Made by a program: the position numbers and the translations under genes. DNA of 64,000 nucleotides from Fuscovulum sp. (GTDB taxonomy: Bacteria > Pseudomonadota > Alphaproteobacteria > Rhodobacterales > Rhodobacteraceae), in NCBI GenBank assembly GCA_035192965.1, contig CP136571.1, positions 268,501 through 332,500 of the forward strand, in the 5' to 3' direction. The number at the start of each line of letters is the position of its first letter. The stretch's first letter is position 1. Below the pieces are notes generated by a model. That model saw nothing but the letters and a program-made list of their open reading frames with translations, was not told the DNA's origin and did not search any database. Below are positions 43,428 through 51,753 of the stretch, piece by piece.

Positions 43428-43724
43428 ATGCTGGTGAACAGGGATCGTCTGGCCGCCCTGCGGGGCGAAATTGGCGAGGACGGGTTTGATGAAGTGGTCA
43501 ATCTGTTCCTGCGCGAAAGCGAAGAAGTGGTGGCGCGGCTGGGCACGCAGCGGCAGGGTGGGCTGTCAGAGGCGGATCTGCATTTCCTGAAGGGAAGTGC
43601 GCTGACGCTGGGCTTTGACGATCTTGCCGATCTGTGCCGCCAATCCGAAACGGGCGCCGAGGTGCATCCGGCGACGTTGCAGGATGTCTGGGAACGCAGC
43701 CGTGCGGCGCTTTGGGCAGCCTAG
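43428..43724 (+). CDS. Hpt-domain phosphotransfer protein
   Basis: 98-aa single-domain protein: helical bundle with EVVNLFLRESEEVVARLG and the phosphoryl-accepting His in ADLHFLKGSALTLGFDDLADLCRQSE (HFLKGSA). ATG 43428 is used; ATG 43416 would add four residues and neither has a strong Shine-Dalgarno. It may relay phosphate to receivers such as the nearby REC-PP2C protein; this link is by proximity only. Its stop overlaps the ilvA stop by 4 nt, convergent. Confidence 0.85.
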   Translation: MLVNRDRLAALRGEIGEDGFDEVVNLFLRESEEVVARLGTQRQGGLSEADLHFLKGSALTLGFDDLADLCRQSETGAEVHPATLQDVWERSRAALWAA

Positions 43725-44968
43725 ATCAGGAATTCGGCCAGCACGTCATCGTTGGTGATGTCACGATAGGTGAAGGCGGCCTCGTCCAGTTTGGCGAACA
43801 GTTCGCGAAAACTTTCGGGGCGCTTTGTTTCGATCCCGATCAGGACAGAACCGAAGTTGCGGGCGGATTTCTTGAGGTATTCAAAGCGCGCGATATCATC
43901 ATCGGGGCCGAGCATTCCCAGAAACTCACGCAGGGCGCCGGGGCGTTGGGGCATGCGCAGGATGAAGTACTTCTTCACGCCCGAATAGCGCTGGGCGCGT
44001 TCCTTCACCTCGGGCAGGCGTTCGAAATCAAAGTTCCCACCAGAAGTGACGCAGACCACGACCTTGCCACGAATTTCTTCGGCCAGTTCGGGCAGCACAT
44101 CCACCGACAGCGCGCCTGCCGGTTCCAGAACGATGCCTTCGACGTTGAGCATTTCCAGCATCGTCACGCAGATGCGGTCTTCCGGGGCGAGGAGGACGTT
44201 TTCGACAGGCACCCAGTTGAGATGCGCAAAGGTCCGGTCGCCGACCCGCGCCACAGCGGCCCCGTCGACAAAGCTGTTCACGCGCGGCAGTTTCACCGGG
44301 GTGCCATCGCGCAGGGCGGCGAGAAGGCTTGCCCCGCCCAGCGGTTCGACAAATCGGTAATCGGTTTCCGGGGCCATCGCGCGCAAGTAGGCCGTGACGC
44401 CAGAGGACAGGCCGCCGCCGCCGACGGGCAGCACCACAAGATCGGGCGCGCGGCCAAGCTGATCAAGGATTTCGACACCCACGCTGGACTGACCTAGGAT
44501 CACATCGGCATCATCGAAGGGCGACAGAAAATGCGCCGCCTGTTCGGTGCAGAAGGTTTGCGCCGCGGCAAGGGTCTGATCAAAGTAATCACCCGTCAAA
44601 ACGATGCGGACATTGTCACCACCAAAGGCGCGGGTCTTGTCGATCTTTTGCTGTGGCGTGGTGACGGGCATGAAGATCGTGCCATCCACACCAAAATGGC
44701 GGCAAGCGAAGGCAACGCCCTGCGCGTGGTTTCCGGCGCTGGCGCACACGAAACTGCGGCGGTCGGGCGTGGTGTCCAACACCTTGCGCATAGCCGTGAA
44801 GGCACCGCGCAGCTTGTAGCTGCGGACGGGGGTAAGATCTTCGCGCTTCAGCCAGATATCGGCTTCATAGCGCTGCGACAGGTGTTCGTTGCGCTGAAGG
44901 GGTGTTTCAGGGAACAGCTCGCGCAGGGCATCCGTCGCCAGCCGGGCGCTTTTCGTGAAATCGCTCAT
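43721..44968 (-). CDS. ilvA: threonine dehydratase (biosynthetic type)
   Basis: 415-aa PLP enzyme (L-threonine to 2-oxobutanoate + NH3) feeding isoleucine synthesis. Fold-II PLP core: KREDLTPVRSYKLRGAF with Schiff-base Lys, SAGNHAQGVAFA, VLPVGGGGLSSG phosphate loop, and VVVCVTSGGNFDFERL. The C-terminal region RMPQRPGALREFLGMLGPDDD looks like a single ACT-type regulatory domain, shorter than the double-ACT form of E. coli IlvA. Divergent from the secreted-repeat gene. Confidence 0.95.
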   Translation of the reverse strand: MSDFTKSARLATDALRELFPETPLQRNEHLSQRYEADIWLKREDLTPVRSYKLRGAFTAMRKVLDTTPDRRSFVCASAGNHAQGVAFACRHFGVDGTIFMPVTTPQQKIDKTRAFGGDNVRIVLTGDYFDQTLAAAQTFCTEQAAHFLSPFDDADVILGQSSVGVEILDQLGRAPDLVVLPVGGGGLSSGVTAYLRAMAPETDYRFVEPLGGASLLAALRDGTPVKLPRVNSFVDGAAVARVGDRTFAHLNWVPVENVLLAPEDRICVTMLEMLNVEGIVLEPAGALSVDVLPELAEEIRGKVVVCVTSGGNFDFERLPEVKERAQRYSGVKKYFILRMPQRPGALREFLGMLGPDDDIARFEYLKKSARNFGSVLIGIETKRPESFRELFAKLDEAAFTYRDITNDDVLAEFLI

Positions 44969-45100
44969 TTGGCGGGAATCCCCTTATGCAGGCTTGATCC
45001 GATTGCGGCCATCAAATTCATCTTCCTTAATGTGGCCACAGAATTGCCATATGAAGGGCTTCAGCCTTTCTGCCGAACTCTCATAAGCGAGGAATAGACC

Positions 45101-46072
45101 ATGTTCCATCCCAAGAAGGTAGTTGCTGTTCTTGGTGTTGCTACGTTGATGTTGAGCCCGGCCGTGCCGACCTTTGAACTTTTCGGCGCTGATGCGGCCT
45201 TTGCCAATAATGGCAATGGTGGTGGCAATGGCGGCGGTAATGGTGGAGGAAACGGCGGCGGAAACGGTGGTGGCAAAGGCGGCGAAAAATCCTCCGGCAA
45301 CAGCAAATCCACTGGCGGCGACAAGGCAAACGGTCAGACCGTAGCGCGGGCAAAACCTGCTGCTGCCCAACCCAAAGCCGCAAGTGTTGAGGCCGATGAG
45401 GCCGTGACCTTCGCCGCGCGCGATCTGGGCAACATGAACGGGGCGATGAACGCCAACATCAACGCGGTGCTGGCGCATATTCGCAACGGCAACATGAACG
45501 GTCCGGTTGGCGCTGTGGCCGGGCTGGCGCTTGCCGATGCGCAGGCGGGCGATCTGGATGTGCAGGGCGTGCTTGACCGTGCCGAGGAATGGGCAGGGTA
45601 CAACGCCGACTTGGCCGATGCACTGGGCGGAGCCTATCCTTCGGTGGACGACTATCTGGCCGCCCAAGAAGCCTTTGAGTCCTACGATGCTGATCTGGCG
45701 GCGTGGACTGAACAGAAAGCCCTTTATGATGCGGCGATTGCCGAACTGGGGATTGATCCAGCCGTTGACCCGATTCCCGAAGAGGTTGCCCTGCTGAACC
45801 CCGGCGATGCGCCCGCGGCAGTGGAGTTCGATGCAATCGCGGAACTGGACAGCCTGCTTGAAACCCCGCCGGAAGGAGAAGCCCCGACCGAGGAAGAGAT
45901 TGCGGCCGCAGAAGCGGTGACCGATGCGGAAGCGGCGGTTCTGGCGTTGTGGAACAAGAACCCGGATGCGACGGATGAGATGTCGGATGAAGAAACCGCC
46001 CTGCTCGACTCTCTGCGGGCACGTTTTTCGGACGCCGACCTGGAGGCGATTGCCGAAGCGGCGGGTTCCTGA
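45101..46072 (+). CDS. secreted Asn/Gly-repeat protein of unknown function
   Basis: 323-aa exported protein, not recognised. Signal-like N-terminus ([35 protein letters not shown]) with an unusual charged/aromatic stretch before the predicted cut, then five perfect NGGG units (residues about 39-58), a Lys/Ser linker, and two similar segments [20 protein letters not shown] and [20 protein letters not shown]. The C-terminal half is strongly acidic and helical ([21 protein letters not shown]…[11 protein letters not shown]). GAGGA precedes the ATG; a strong terminator follows 24 nt after the stop. Possibly a surface, matrix or peptidoglycan-associated protein; that is a guess from composition. 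Confidence 0.85.
   Translation: MFHPKKVVAVLGVATLMLSPAVPTFELFGADAAFANNGNGGGNGGGNGGGNGGGNGGGKGGEKSSGNSKSTGGDKANGQTVARAKPAAAQPKAASVEADEAVTFAARDLGNMNGAMNANINAVLAHIRNGNMNGPVGAVAGLALADAQAGDLDVQGVLDRAEEWAGYNADLADALGGAYPSVDDYLAAQEAFESYDADLAAWTEQKALYDAAIAELGIDPAVDPIPEEVALLNPGDAPAAVEFDAIAELDSLLETPPEGEAPTEEEIAAAEAVTDAEAAVLALWNKNPDATDEMSDEETALLDSLRARFSDADLEAIAEAAGS
45215..45274 (+). repeat. in-frame 12-nt coding repeat, (Asn-Gly-Gly-Gly)5
   Basis: Five consecutive 12-nt units of the form [12 protein letters not shown]. Third positions vary (ggt, ggc, gga), so the repeat is conserved at protein level more than at DNA level, arguing for selection on the glycine linker. Confidence 0.9.
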
Positions 46073-46095
46073 CCGGGACCTGACGTGCGGTAGAA

Positions 46096-46119
46096 GGGGC
46101 GGCGCAGGCCGCCCCTTTT
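46096..46119 (+). terminator. intrinsic terminator after the secreted-repeat gene
   Basis: GGGGCGGC (46096-46103), loop GCAG, GCCGCCCC (46108-46115), then TTTT. It separates the secreted-protein gene from argG. Confidence 0.92.
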
Positions 46120-46199
46120 CCTTTGGGTGCCACCCTTGCCGCGATGGGCAAGACCCGATACACCGCGCGCCAATAAATCCCTTGGGAAAAGAGGCTGCG

Positions 46200-47423
46200 A
46201 TGTTCAAGCCGAAGAAAGTTGTCCTTGCCTATTCAGGCGGTCTGGATACCTCGATCATCCTGAAATGGCTGCAAACGGAATATGGCTGTGAGGTGGTGAC
46301 CTTTACCGCCGATCTGGGCCAGGGCGAGGAGCTGGATCCCGCGCGCGACAAGGCGATCTTGTTGGGGATCAAGCCGGAGAACATCCATATCGTCGATCTG
46401 CGCGAGGAATTCGTGCGGGATTTCGTGTTCCCGATGTTCCGCGCCAATGCCTTGTATGAAGGGCTTTATCTGCTGGGCACGTCGATCGCGCGGCCGCTGA
46501 TTTCCAAGGAGCTGGTGCGGATCGCACAGGAAACCGGGGCCGATGCTGTGGCGCATGGGGCGACGGGCAAAGGCAATGATCAGGTGCGGTTCGAACTGGC
46601 CGTGGCGGCGCTGGACCCGGCGATCCGGGTGATTGCGCCGTGGCGTCTGTGGGATCTGACCAGCCGGACGAAGCTGCTGGAATTTGCAGAAACCAACCAG
46701 ATCCCGATTGCCAAGGACAAGCGCGGCGAAGCGCCGTTCTCTGTTGATGCGAACCTGCTGCACACCTCATCCGAGGGGAAGGTTCTGGAGAACCCCGCAG
46801 AAGAAGCGCCGGAATTTGTGTACCAGCGCGTGGTTCCCGTCGAGAAAGCCCCCGATACGGCGGAATTCGTGGAAATCACCTTTGAGCGCGGCGATGCCGT
46901 GGCCATCAACGGTGAGGCGCTGTCGCCCGCCACCATTCTGGCGCGGCTGAACGATATGGGCGGACGGCATGGCGTGGGCCTGCTGGACCTGGTGGAAAAC
47001 CGCTTCGTGGGGATGAAATCGCGCGGGCTGTACGAAACCCCCGGCGGAACCATCCTGTTGGAGGCGCATCGCGGGATTGAACAGATCACGCTGGATTCGG
47101 GTGCCGGGCATCTGAAGGATTCGATCATGCCGCGCTATGCCGAGCTGATCTATAACGGCTTCTGGTTCAGCCCCGAACGTGAGGCGTTGCAGGCGCTGAT
47201 CGACAAGACGCAGGAGCATGTGACCGGGACGGTACGGGTGAAGCTGTTCAAGGGCGCGGCCAGGACGGTGGCGCGGTGGTCGGACCATTCGCTGTATTCG
47301 GAAAAGCACGTGACTTTTGAAGAAGACGCCGGCGCCTATGACCAGAAGGATGCCGAAGGGTTCATCCGCCTGAACGCGCTGCGGTTGAAGCTGATCGCAA
47401 CGCGGAATGCGCGGGTGAAGTGA
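46200..47423 (+). CDS. argG: argininosuccinate synthase
   Basis: 407-aa ATP-dependent ligase joining citrulline and aspartate in arginine synthesis. ATP-pyrophosphatase P-loop [20 protein letters not shown] at the N-terminus, [24 protein letters not shown], and [29 protein letters not shown] are diagnostic. GAGG lies 5-8 nt before the ATG at 46200. It stands alone between two hairpin terminators. Confidence 0.98.
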   Translation: MFKPKKVVLAYSGGLDTSIILKWLQTEYGCEVVTFTADLGQGEELDPARDKAILLGIKPENIHIVDLREEFVRDFVFPMFRANALYEGLYLLGTSIARPLISKELVRIAQETGADAVAHGATGKGNDQVRFELAVAALDPAIRVIAPWRLWDLTSRTKLLEFAETNQIPIAKDKRGEAPFSVDANLLHTSSEGKVLENPAEEAPEFVYQRVVPVEKAPDTAEFVEITFERGDAVAINGEALSPATILARLNDMGGRHGVGLLDLVENRFVGMKSRGLYETPGGTILLEAHRGIEQITLDSGAGHLKDSIMPRYAELIYNGFWFSPEREALQALIDKTQEHVTGTVRVKLFKGAARTVARWSDHSLYSEKHVTFEEDAGAYDQKDAEGFIRLNALRLKLIATRNARVK

Positions 47424-47427
47424 TTGA

Positions 47428-47451
47428 AATGGCGGCGTTATCGCCGCCATT
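47428..47451 (+). terminator. argG terminator
   Basis: AATGGCGGCG (47428-47437), loop TTAT, CGCCGCCATT (47442-47451), followed by CCTTTCTTCC; begins 5 nt after the argG stop. It can also serve the convergent DUF1508 gene ending at 47472. Confidence 0.85.
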
Positions 47452-47471
47452 CCTTTCTTCCTGTCTATCGC

Positions 47472-47651
47472 CTAAGCTGCACTCGCTTGACGCACAGGTG
47501 CGTTGTACGAAGACTTAACAAGATTGATGCCATTCTCGGCGTCTATCTTGTTGACGTAGCCCTCACCAGAATCGGCAACCTTCCGACCGTTTGATGCGTA
47601 CAGAGTCCACCGCCAATAGCTTGCTGCGTCCTTGTAGAGATAGAAGTACAT
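47472..47651 (-). CDS. DUF1508 (YegP-family) small protein
   Basis: 59-aa protein with one DUF1508 unit: MYFYLYKDAASYWRWTLYASNGRKVADSGEGYVNKIDAENGI, read in pieces, matches the family pattern F.xyKDxxGxWRWxLxAxNGxxIAxSxExYxxKxxaxxgI. The family is widespread and functionally uncharacterised. The short start at 47651 is set by AAAGGAG 7 nt upstream; a longer reading frame exists but has no RBS. Its 5' leader contains a small hairpin with a U-run (see 47679-47699). Confidence 0.88.
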   Translation of the reverse strand: MYFYLYKDAASYWRWTLYASNGRKVADSGEGYVNKIDAENGINLVKSSYNAPVRQASAA

Positions 47652-47678
47652 ATTGCGCTCCTTTCGGTCTTGCGCGTT

Positions 47679-47699
47679 GAAAAATAGGGCATCCGCCCT
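47679..47699 (-). terminator. terminator- or attenuator-like hairpin in the DUF1508 leader
   Basis: On the minus strand AGGGC-GGAT-GCCCT is followed by ATTTTTC, located 28 nt upstream of the DUF1508 ATG. It would stop a transcript coming from upstream, or act as an attenuator if the promoter is further up. Short stem, so moderate strength. Confidence 0.55.
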
Positions 47700-47793
47700 G
47701 CTAGTTTTCCACCGCTTTCCGCTTGACCCGAGCGCTTCATCCATGGGATTCTGCGACCGTGTTGCCAAACACTCTGCCGTCCGCGGTAGAATC

Positions 47794-47827
47794 ACACCCA
47801 CGGGTTGCAGCCCGTGGGTGTTTCCTA
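47794..47827 (+). terminator. strong hairpin in the 277-bp DUF1508-PhyH gap
   Basis: Perfect 11-bp stem ACACCCACGGG (47794-47804) and CCCGTGGGTGT (47811-47821) with 6-nt loop, followed by TTCCTATTT. A weaker stem CTGCCG-TCCG-CGGTAG lies at 47774-47789. No coding gene on plus leads into it, so it may end an unannotated small RNA. The rest of 47652-47928 holds nothing else I can name. Confidence 0.65.
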
Positions 47828-47928
47828 TTTCGGGAACATTCCAGCGCGAGTCGAGTCGTTTTTTTGCCATGAGGTGCTGATTTTGCGCTTGACGCGTTTC
47901 CTACCACTTCATCTAGCGTCTTATTGGA

Positions 47929-49122
47929 CTACATGGCTTTCTTATTGGCCTGCGCGTCCAGTGCGGCGTTAAGTTCTTCAGGCTGCCAGTCGCCCGCCAA
48001 TGCCTCTGCCACCAAGGCAGCTTGTGTTTTGGGGGCCATGCCGCCCAGAGGCGGGTCGCGGTCGAGGTTGGTGGGGAAGCTGTAGCCTTCGGCGCTGGCG
48101 GCGATGGTGTTGGCGATCTGATCCGGGGTCAGGCTTCCATCCTGCTGCGCGGCGCGGAGGGTGGGATAAAGCGCCTTTACCATGGCGTTGCGATCCACAG
48201 TTTCCATTGCACGGCCATAGGCGGAGGAGACCTGAAACAGGTTCACCATGCGGCGGATATCGGCGCTGCGGTTGGCGCCCGCCGCGTGCAGGAGTGCGGG
48301 TGAGAAGAACAGCATATCACCCTTTTCCAACGGGATTTGCACATGGTTTTCAACGAAGTAGTCGCGCACATCGGCGCGGCCCATGGCGAGATAGCCTGCA
48401 TCATAGGCCTGTGAGAACGGGAGGAGTTGGGTCGGGCCGGATTCGATGGTGGCATCGACATGGGCGATGGCGCCCTGCAGGGTGAGCAGGGGCGAGAAAA
48501 GTTGGACGTGGCGGGGATAGCGTTCAATCTGCGCGGCGGATTGAAAGCCGAGGTGATAATCGCGATGCGGTGACTGCGCCGCGCCGCCCGGATTGACCAC
48601 GTTCAACTGCGCCGTCATCTGGTAGAACGGGCCAAGCCACGCCTCGGAAATCGCGGCCAGAAACGGGTTGGCATAGTAGCGGGCGAAGTTGCCGGGATCG
48701 GCAAGGCAATGTTTTTCAAGTGAATTCCACAGCCTGTCATTCGCCCCCGGCTTGGCGAAGTGATCCCCGCCACCGCTGCCTGCGCGGTTCTGATCGGCGA
48801 TCAGCTGCCAGAAGATGGCGCTGGCCTGATCAAGCATATCCAGATCGGGTTCGGCATGTTTCAGGACCACGACGCCGGGGCCGGTGAGCATGGCATCGGC
48901 CCATTCGGCCATGAGGGCGCGACGCTCGGACGGATCGGACAGGGTGGGAAGAAGCGCAGGGCAATCGTAGATCAGGACATTCTTCTGAACATCGGCGGCA
49001 AAGGGGTAATCTGCCTTTGAAACCGTTTGGGAACAGAGGGTTATCAGGTCTTCGATACGGCAATCCTCGGCCCGCAGGTAGGCGCGGGCCGCGCGGGTGG
49101 CGGTTGTGGAATGGTTGAGCAT
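47929..49122 (-). CDS. phytanoyl-CoA dioxygenase (PhyH)-family oxygenase
   Basis: 397-aa Fe(II)/2-oxoglutarate-dependent oxygenase-like protein. The metal facial triad is suggested by HRDYHLGF (His-x-Asp) near residue 205 and HAAGANRSADIRRMVNLFQV (distal His and 2OG-binding Arg) near residue 300; WADAMLTGPGVVVLKHAEPD is a typical PhyH N-terminal strand. The start at 49122 is favoured by GGAGGA 5 nt upstream; a longer frame reads back into the sulfotransferase gene. The hydroxylated substrate is unknown. Confidence 0.85.
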   Translation of the reverse strand: MLNHSTTATRAARAYLRAEDCRIEDLITLCSQTVSKADYPFAADVQKNVLIYDCPALLPTLSDPSERRALMAEWADAMLTGPGVVVLKHAEPDLDMLDQASAIFWQLIADQNRAGSGGGDHFAKPGANDRLWNSLEKHCLADPGNFARYYANPFLAAISEAWLGPFYQMTAQLNVVNPGGAAQSPHRDYHLGFQSAAQIERYPRHVQLFSPLLTLQGAIAHVDATIESGPTQLLPFSQAYDAGYLAMGRADVRDYFVENHVQIPLEKGDMLFFSPALLHAAGANRSADIRRMVNLFQVSSAYGRAMETVDRNAMVKALYPTLRAAQQDGSLTPDQIANTIAASAEGYSFPTNLDRDPPLGGMAPKTQAALVAEALAGDWQPEELNAALDAQANKKAM

Positions 49123-49201
49123 GGGATCCTCCCCGATCCTGATTTCGGGAAGTGTGCGACGGGCGCGGCGCATGGGCAAGGGTGCGGCTGACGGTGTTTC
49201 G

Positions 49202-49918
49202 TCAAAGCTTGTGCGCGGCAAGCCTTTGATAATGCGGCAAAGCCTGTTCCACGAGGGGGGCATATTCGGCGGGCAGGGTGGGAAGCGGACCTTCGGGATC
49301 GCCAAAGCCGGTGGAGGCGTGAACCGCGTTGTACCAGTGCGGGGCCCAAACACCATCATAGGGCTTGGGTCCGGCGCGCCAGTGCAGCATGTTTTCCGTG
49401 AAGGGAATGCCCAGCGCGGTGCAGAGTTTTGTCAGTGATTCCCGTGGGTTGGCGCGGATATCGGCGCTGTCGATCACAAGGGGTGGGCGGCCTGTCCAAC
49501 CGGCGACCTGATCGAAAAGCTCGGCCTGTTGGACAAAGCCGATATCGGCCAGTGTCGGGGCTTCGCGTTTCTGGCTGTAGCTGGCCACGACGCGGACGGG
49601 GTGGCGGATCAGGAAGACGTTGGTGAGCGCGCGCATGAAGCCCCGATCAAATTCCGGGATCATGTGGAGTGTCATATGTTTCTGATAATGCAGCGCTTTT
49701 CCATCCGGCGTCGGCCCGGTGCAGGTGGCGGCGATGCGGGTGGGATCGGTATCATCGGTGGCGATGATGGCATCGCGCATGGGGTGATCGATGCCCGTGC
49801 GCGCCAGATAGGCGGCGTAGAAGGGTTCGTCCCAGACGGCACAATCGCCGCGTGCAGCGAAGGCGTACATCATGGCGGTAGACAGGTTCCGGGGACCGGA
49901 CCACATGGCGATTTTCAT
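49202..49918 (-). CDS. sulfotransferase-like P-loop protein
   Basis: 238-aa protein with a 5'-PSB-like loop MKIAMWSGPRNLSTAMMYAF (PAPS phosphosulfate-binding motif variant with RNLST) and VFLIRHPVRVVASY, the 3'-phosphate-binding region with Arg and Ser. Many such short proteins are annotated sulfotransferase family or as partners of branched-chain aminotransferase; biochemical proof is usually lacking. It lies 56 nt downstream of the aminotransferase gene on the same strand; the gap is filled by the second 12-bp repeat block. Confidence 0.82.
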   Translation of the reverse strand: MKIAMWSGPRNLSTAMMYAFAARGDCAVWDEPFYAAYLARTGIDHPMRDAIIATDDTDPTRIAATCTGPTPDGKALHYQKHMTLHMIPEFDRGFMRALTNVFLIRHPVRVVASYSQKREAPTLADIGFVQQAELFDQVAGWTGRPPLVIDSADIRANPRESLTKLCTALGIPFTENMLHWRAGPKPYDGVWAPHWYNAVHASTGFGDPEGPLPTLPAEYAPLVEQALPHYQRLAAHKL

Positions 49919-49929
49919 CTGTTTTCCCT

Positions 49930-49985
49930 GTGCAGACGGTGGTGCAGCGCGCTGTGCAGACAGTTGTGCACACGCTACGAACGGG
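49930..49985. repeat. block of four 12-bp GTGCA-type direct repeats, copy 2
   Basis: Units GTGCAGACGGTG (49930), GTGCAGCGCGCT (49942), GTGCAGACAGTT (49954), GTGCACACGCTA (49966), then CGAACGGG (49978-49985). The last unit contains the stop codon of the minus-strand aminotransferase gene. The architecture (4 x 12 bp plus CGAACGG) matches 20218-20272 exactly, in the same strand orientation. Confidence 0.85.
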
Positions 49986-50877
49986 CGATCAGGGCTTTGT
50001 AAAGATCGCGAAGGCGCTGGGTCATCGGCCCCATCTGCCCGTTGCCGATCTGTCGCCCGTCAATGCTGCCCACGGGGGTTTGCGCGCCGAAGGTGCCGGT
50101 CAGAAACGCTTCATCCGCGCCGTAGGTATCGACGAGGCTGAAGTTGCGTTCAAAGACCGGGATGCCGTTTTCACGGCAAAGGTCGATGACCTTTTGGCGC
50201 GTGATGCCGTTCATGCAGTAGTCGCCTGTGCTGGTCCAAACCTGGCCCTTGCGGACGATGAAGAAGTTGCAGGCATTGGTGGTGTTCACGAAACCATGGA
50301 CATCGAGCATCAGCGCCTCATCCGCGCCGGCCTTTTGCGCGGCGATACAGGCGAGGATGCAGTTCAGTTTGGAATGGCTGTTCAGCTTTGGGTCCTGCGT
50401 CATGGGCAGGCCGCGCAGGTGGGGGACGGTGGCAAGAGTGATGGGGCGCGGGATTTTGGGGCGTGAGTGTTCCATGATGATGGCCACCGTCGGCCCCTGT
50501 TGCGACAGGCGCGGGTTCTGGAACGGCCGGGTCTTTACCCCGCGCGTGACCATCAGGCGGCAATGGGCATCCGTGACCATTGCATTGGCCTTTTGCGTCT
50601 CTAACACGGCGGAAATCATCTGATCCGGGGTCATCGCGATATCGAGGTCGATGGCCTTTGCCGCCTCATACAGCCGGTCCATATGTTCGGTTATGAAGGC
50701 CCATTTGCCATCGTAAAGGCGGATGCCTTCCCAGACGCCATCACCCAGCATGAAGCCCGAGTCGTAAACCGAGACGAGCGCATCCTTTTTCGGAACGATG
50801 CGCCCATTCACGTAGATCAGGATGCTTTCGTTGCGGATGTCTTCTTCGGCGGCGTGGGTAGAGACGTGATCTGTCAT
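49975..50877 (-). CDS. fold-type IV aminotransferase (branched-chain/D-amino acid type)
   Basis: 300-aa PLP class IV transaminase related to IlvE and D-alanine transaminase. LIYVNGRIVPKKDALVSVYDSGFMLGDGVWEGIRLYDGK is the N-terminal fold-IV block; NSHSKLNCILACIAAQKAGADEALMLD contains the PLP-lysine (SKLN), and NTTNACNFFIVRKG with GITRQKVIDLC closes the active site. Which substrate class it uses is not resolved from motifs. Upstream of the sulfotransferase gene on the same strand; no other ilv gene adjoins it. Confidence 0.9.
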   Translation of the reverse strand: MTDHVSTHAAEEDIRNESILIYVNGRIVPKKDALVSVYDSGFMLGDGVWEGIRLYDGKWAFITEHMDRLYEAAKAIDLDIAMTPDQMISAVLETQKANAMVTDAHCRLMVTRGVKTRPFQNPRLSQQGPTVAIIMEHSRPKIPRPITLATVPHLRGLPMTQDPKLNSHSKLNCILACIAAQKAGADEALMLDVHGFVNTTNACNFFIVRKGQVWTSTGDYCMNGITRQKVIDLCRENGIPVFERNFSLVDTYGADEAFLTGTFGAQTPVGSIDGRQIGNGQMGPMTQRLRDLYKALIARS

Positions 50878-51038
50878 GGGTGGCCCCTGTTCTTTGCGGC
50901 AAAGGCTAAAGGGCGCGGGAAAGAAGGGAAAGGGGCGGCGTTACATGTACGGGCCGTCACCTTGCCGTGACATCACGGCAGGGTGAGTTGCCGGGCGCGG
51001 GCGGGCAGGAGAGGGTTTTCCCAAAAGGGAGACCGCCC

Positions 51039-51686
51039 ATGCACCGCTTGTTCACCACCACCGCCGTTGCCGTAACCTTGTGCCTTTCTGCCGTCTTGGG
51101 CAGCGCCAGCCATGCCGCCACCGAAAAGGCGGTGGTTGCGGGGGGCTGTTTCTGGTGCGTGGAGGCGGATTTCGAAAAGGTCCCCGGCGTGCGATCGGTG
51201 GTGTCTGGCTATACCGGCGGCGCGGTGGCGGACCCAACCTACAAACAGGTGACGGCGGGCGGGACCGGGCATTATGAGGCGGTCGAGATCACCTTTGACA
51301 ATTCGCAGATCAGCTATGACGAGGTGATGCGCCTGTTTCTGCGATCCATCGATCCGCTGGATGCCGGTGGGCAGTTCTGCGACCGGGGAGACAGCTATCG
51401 ATCTGCCATTTTCGTCTCTGACAATGCCCAAAAGGCGTCAGCAGAGGCAGCAGTGGGTGAGGCATCGACGGCGTTGGGGCAACGGGTGGTGACGCCCGTT
51501 CTGGCGGCGGGACCATTCTATGCGGCGGAAGAGTATCACCAAGATTACTACAAAAGCCGGGACATCGTGATCACCCGCGCCGGGCCAAAGCAGAAGCGCA
51601 ACGCCTATGCCTTTTACCGTGAGGGATGCGGGCGCGATGCAAGGGTAAAGGCGGTTTGGGGCGATCAGGCGGCCTTTGCCAAGTAG
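51039..51686 (+). CDS. msrA: peptide-methionine (S)-S-oxide reductase MsrA, exported
   Basis: 215-aa MsrA with a Sec signal ([25 protein letters not shown]), so a periplasmic repair enzyme for methionine S-sulfoxides. Active-site motif [33 protein letters not shown] and [14 protein letters not shown] are all present; the YHQDYY region is near the C-terminus with a distal Cys ([10 protein letters not shown]). GGGAGA precedes the ATG at 51039. Stands alone upstream of mutS. Confidence 0.95.
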   Translation: MHRLFTTTAVAVTLCLSAVLGSASHAATEKAVVAGGCFWCVEADFEKVPGVRSVVSGYTGGAVADPTYKQVTAGGTGHYEAVEITFDNSQISYDEVMRLFLRSIDPLDAGGQFCDRGDSYRSAIFVSDNAQKASAEAAVGEASTALGQRVVTPVLAAGPFYAAEEYHQDYYKSRDIVITRAGPKQKRNAYAFYREGCGRDARVKAVWGDQAAFAK

Positions 51687-51753
51687 GCGGCCCGATCATC
51701 CCCTTTTCGCGGTGATGCCGCCAAGATAGGGTCGGCCCCGTATAGGGGGACCG

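Noticed and set aside
45101..46235. Similar starts of the secreted protein (MFHPKKVV) and ArgG (MFKPKKVV)
   Set aside because: Similarity ends after eight residues and codons differ, so a gene-duplication link is not supported.
47880..47916. TTGACG-N17-TCTAGC promoter-like sequence on plus
   Set aside because: It would transcribe only antisense into the PhyH gene; the -10 match is weak.
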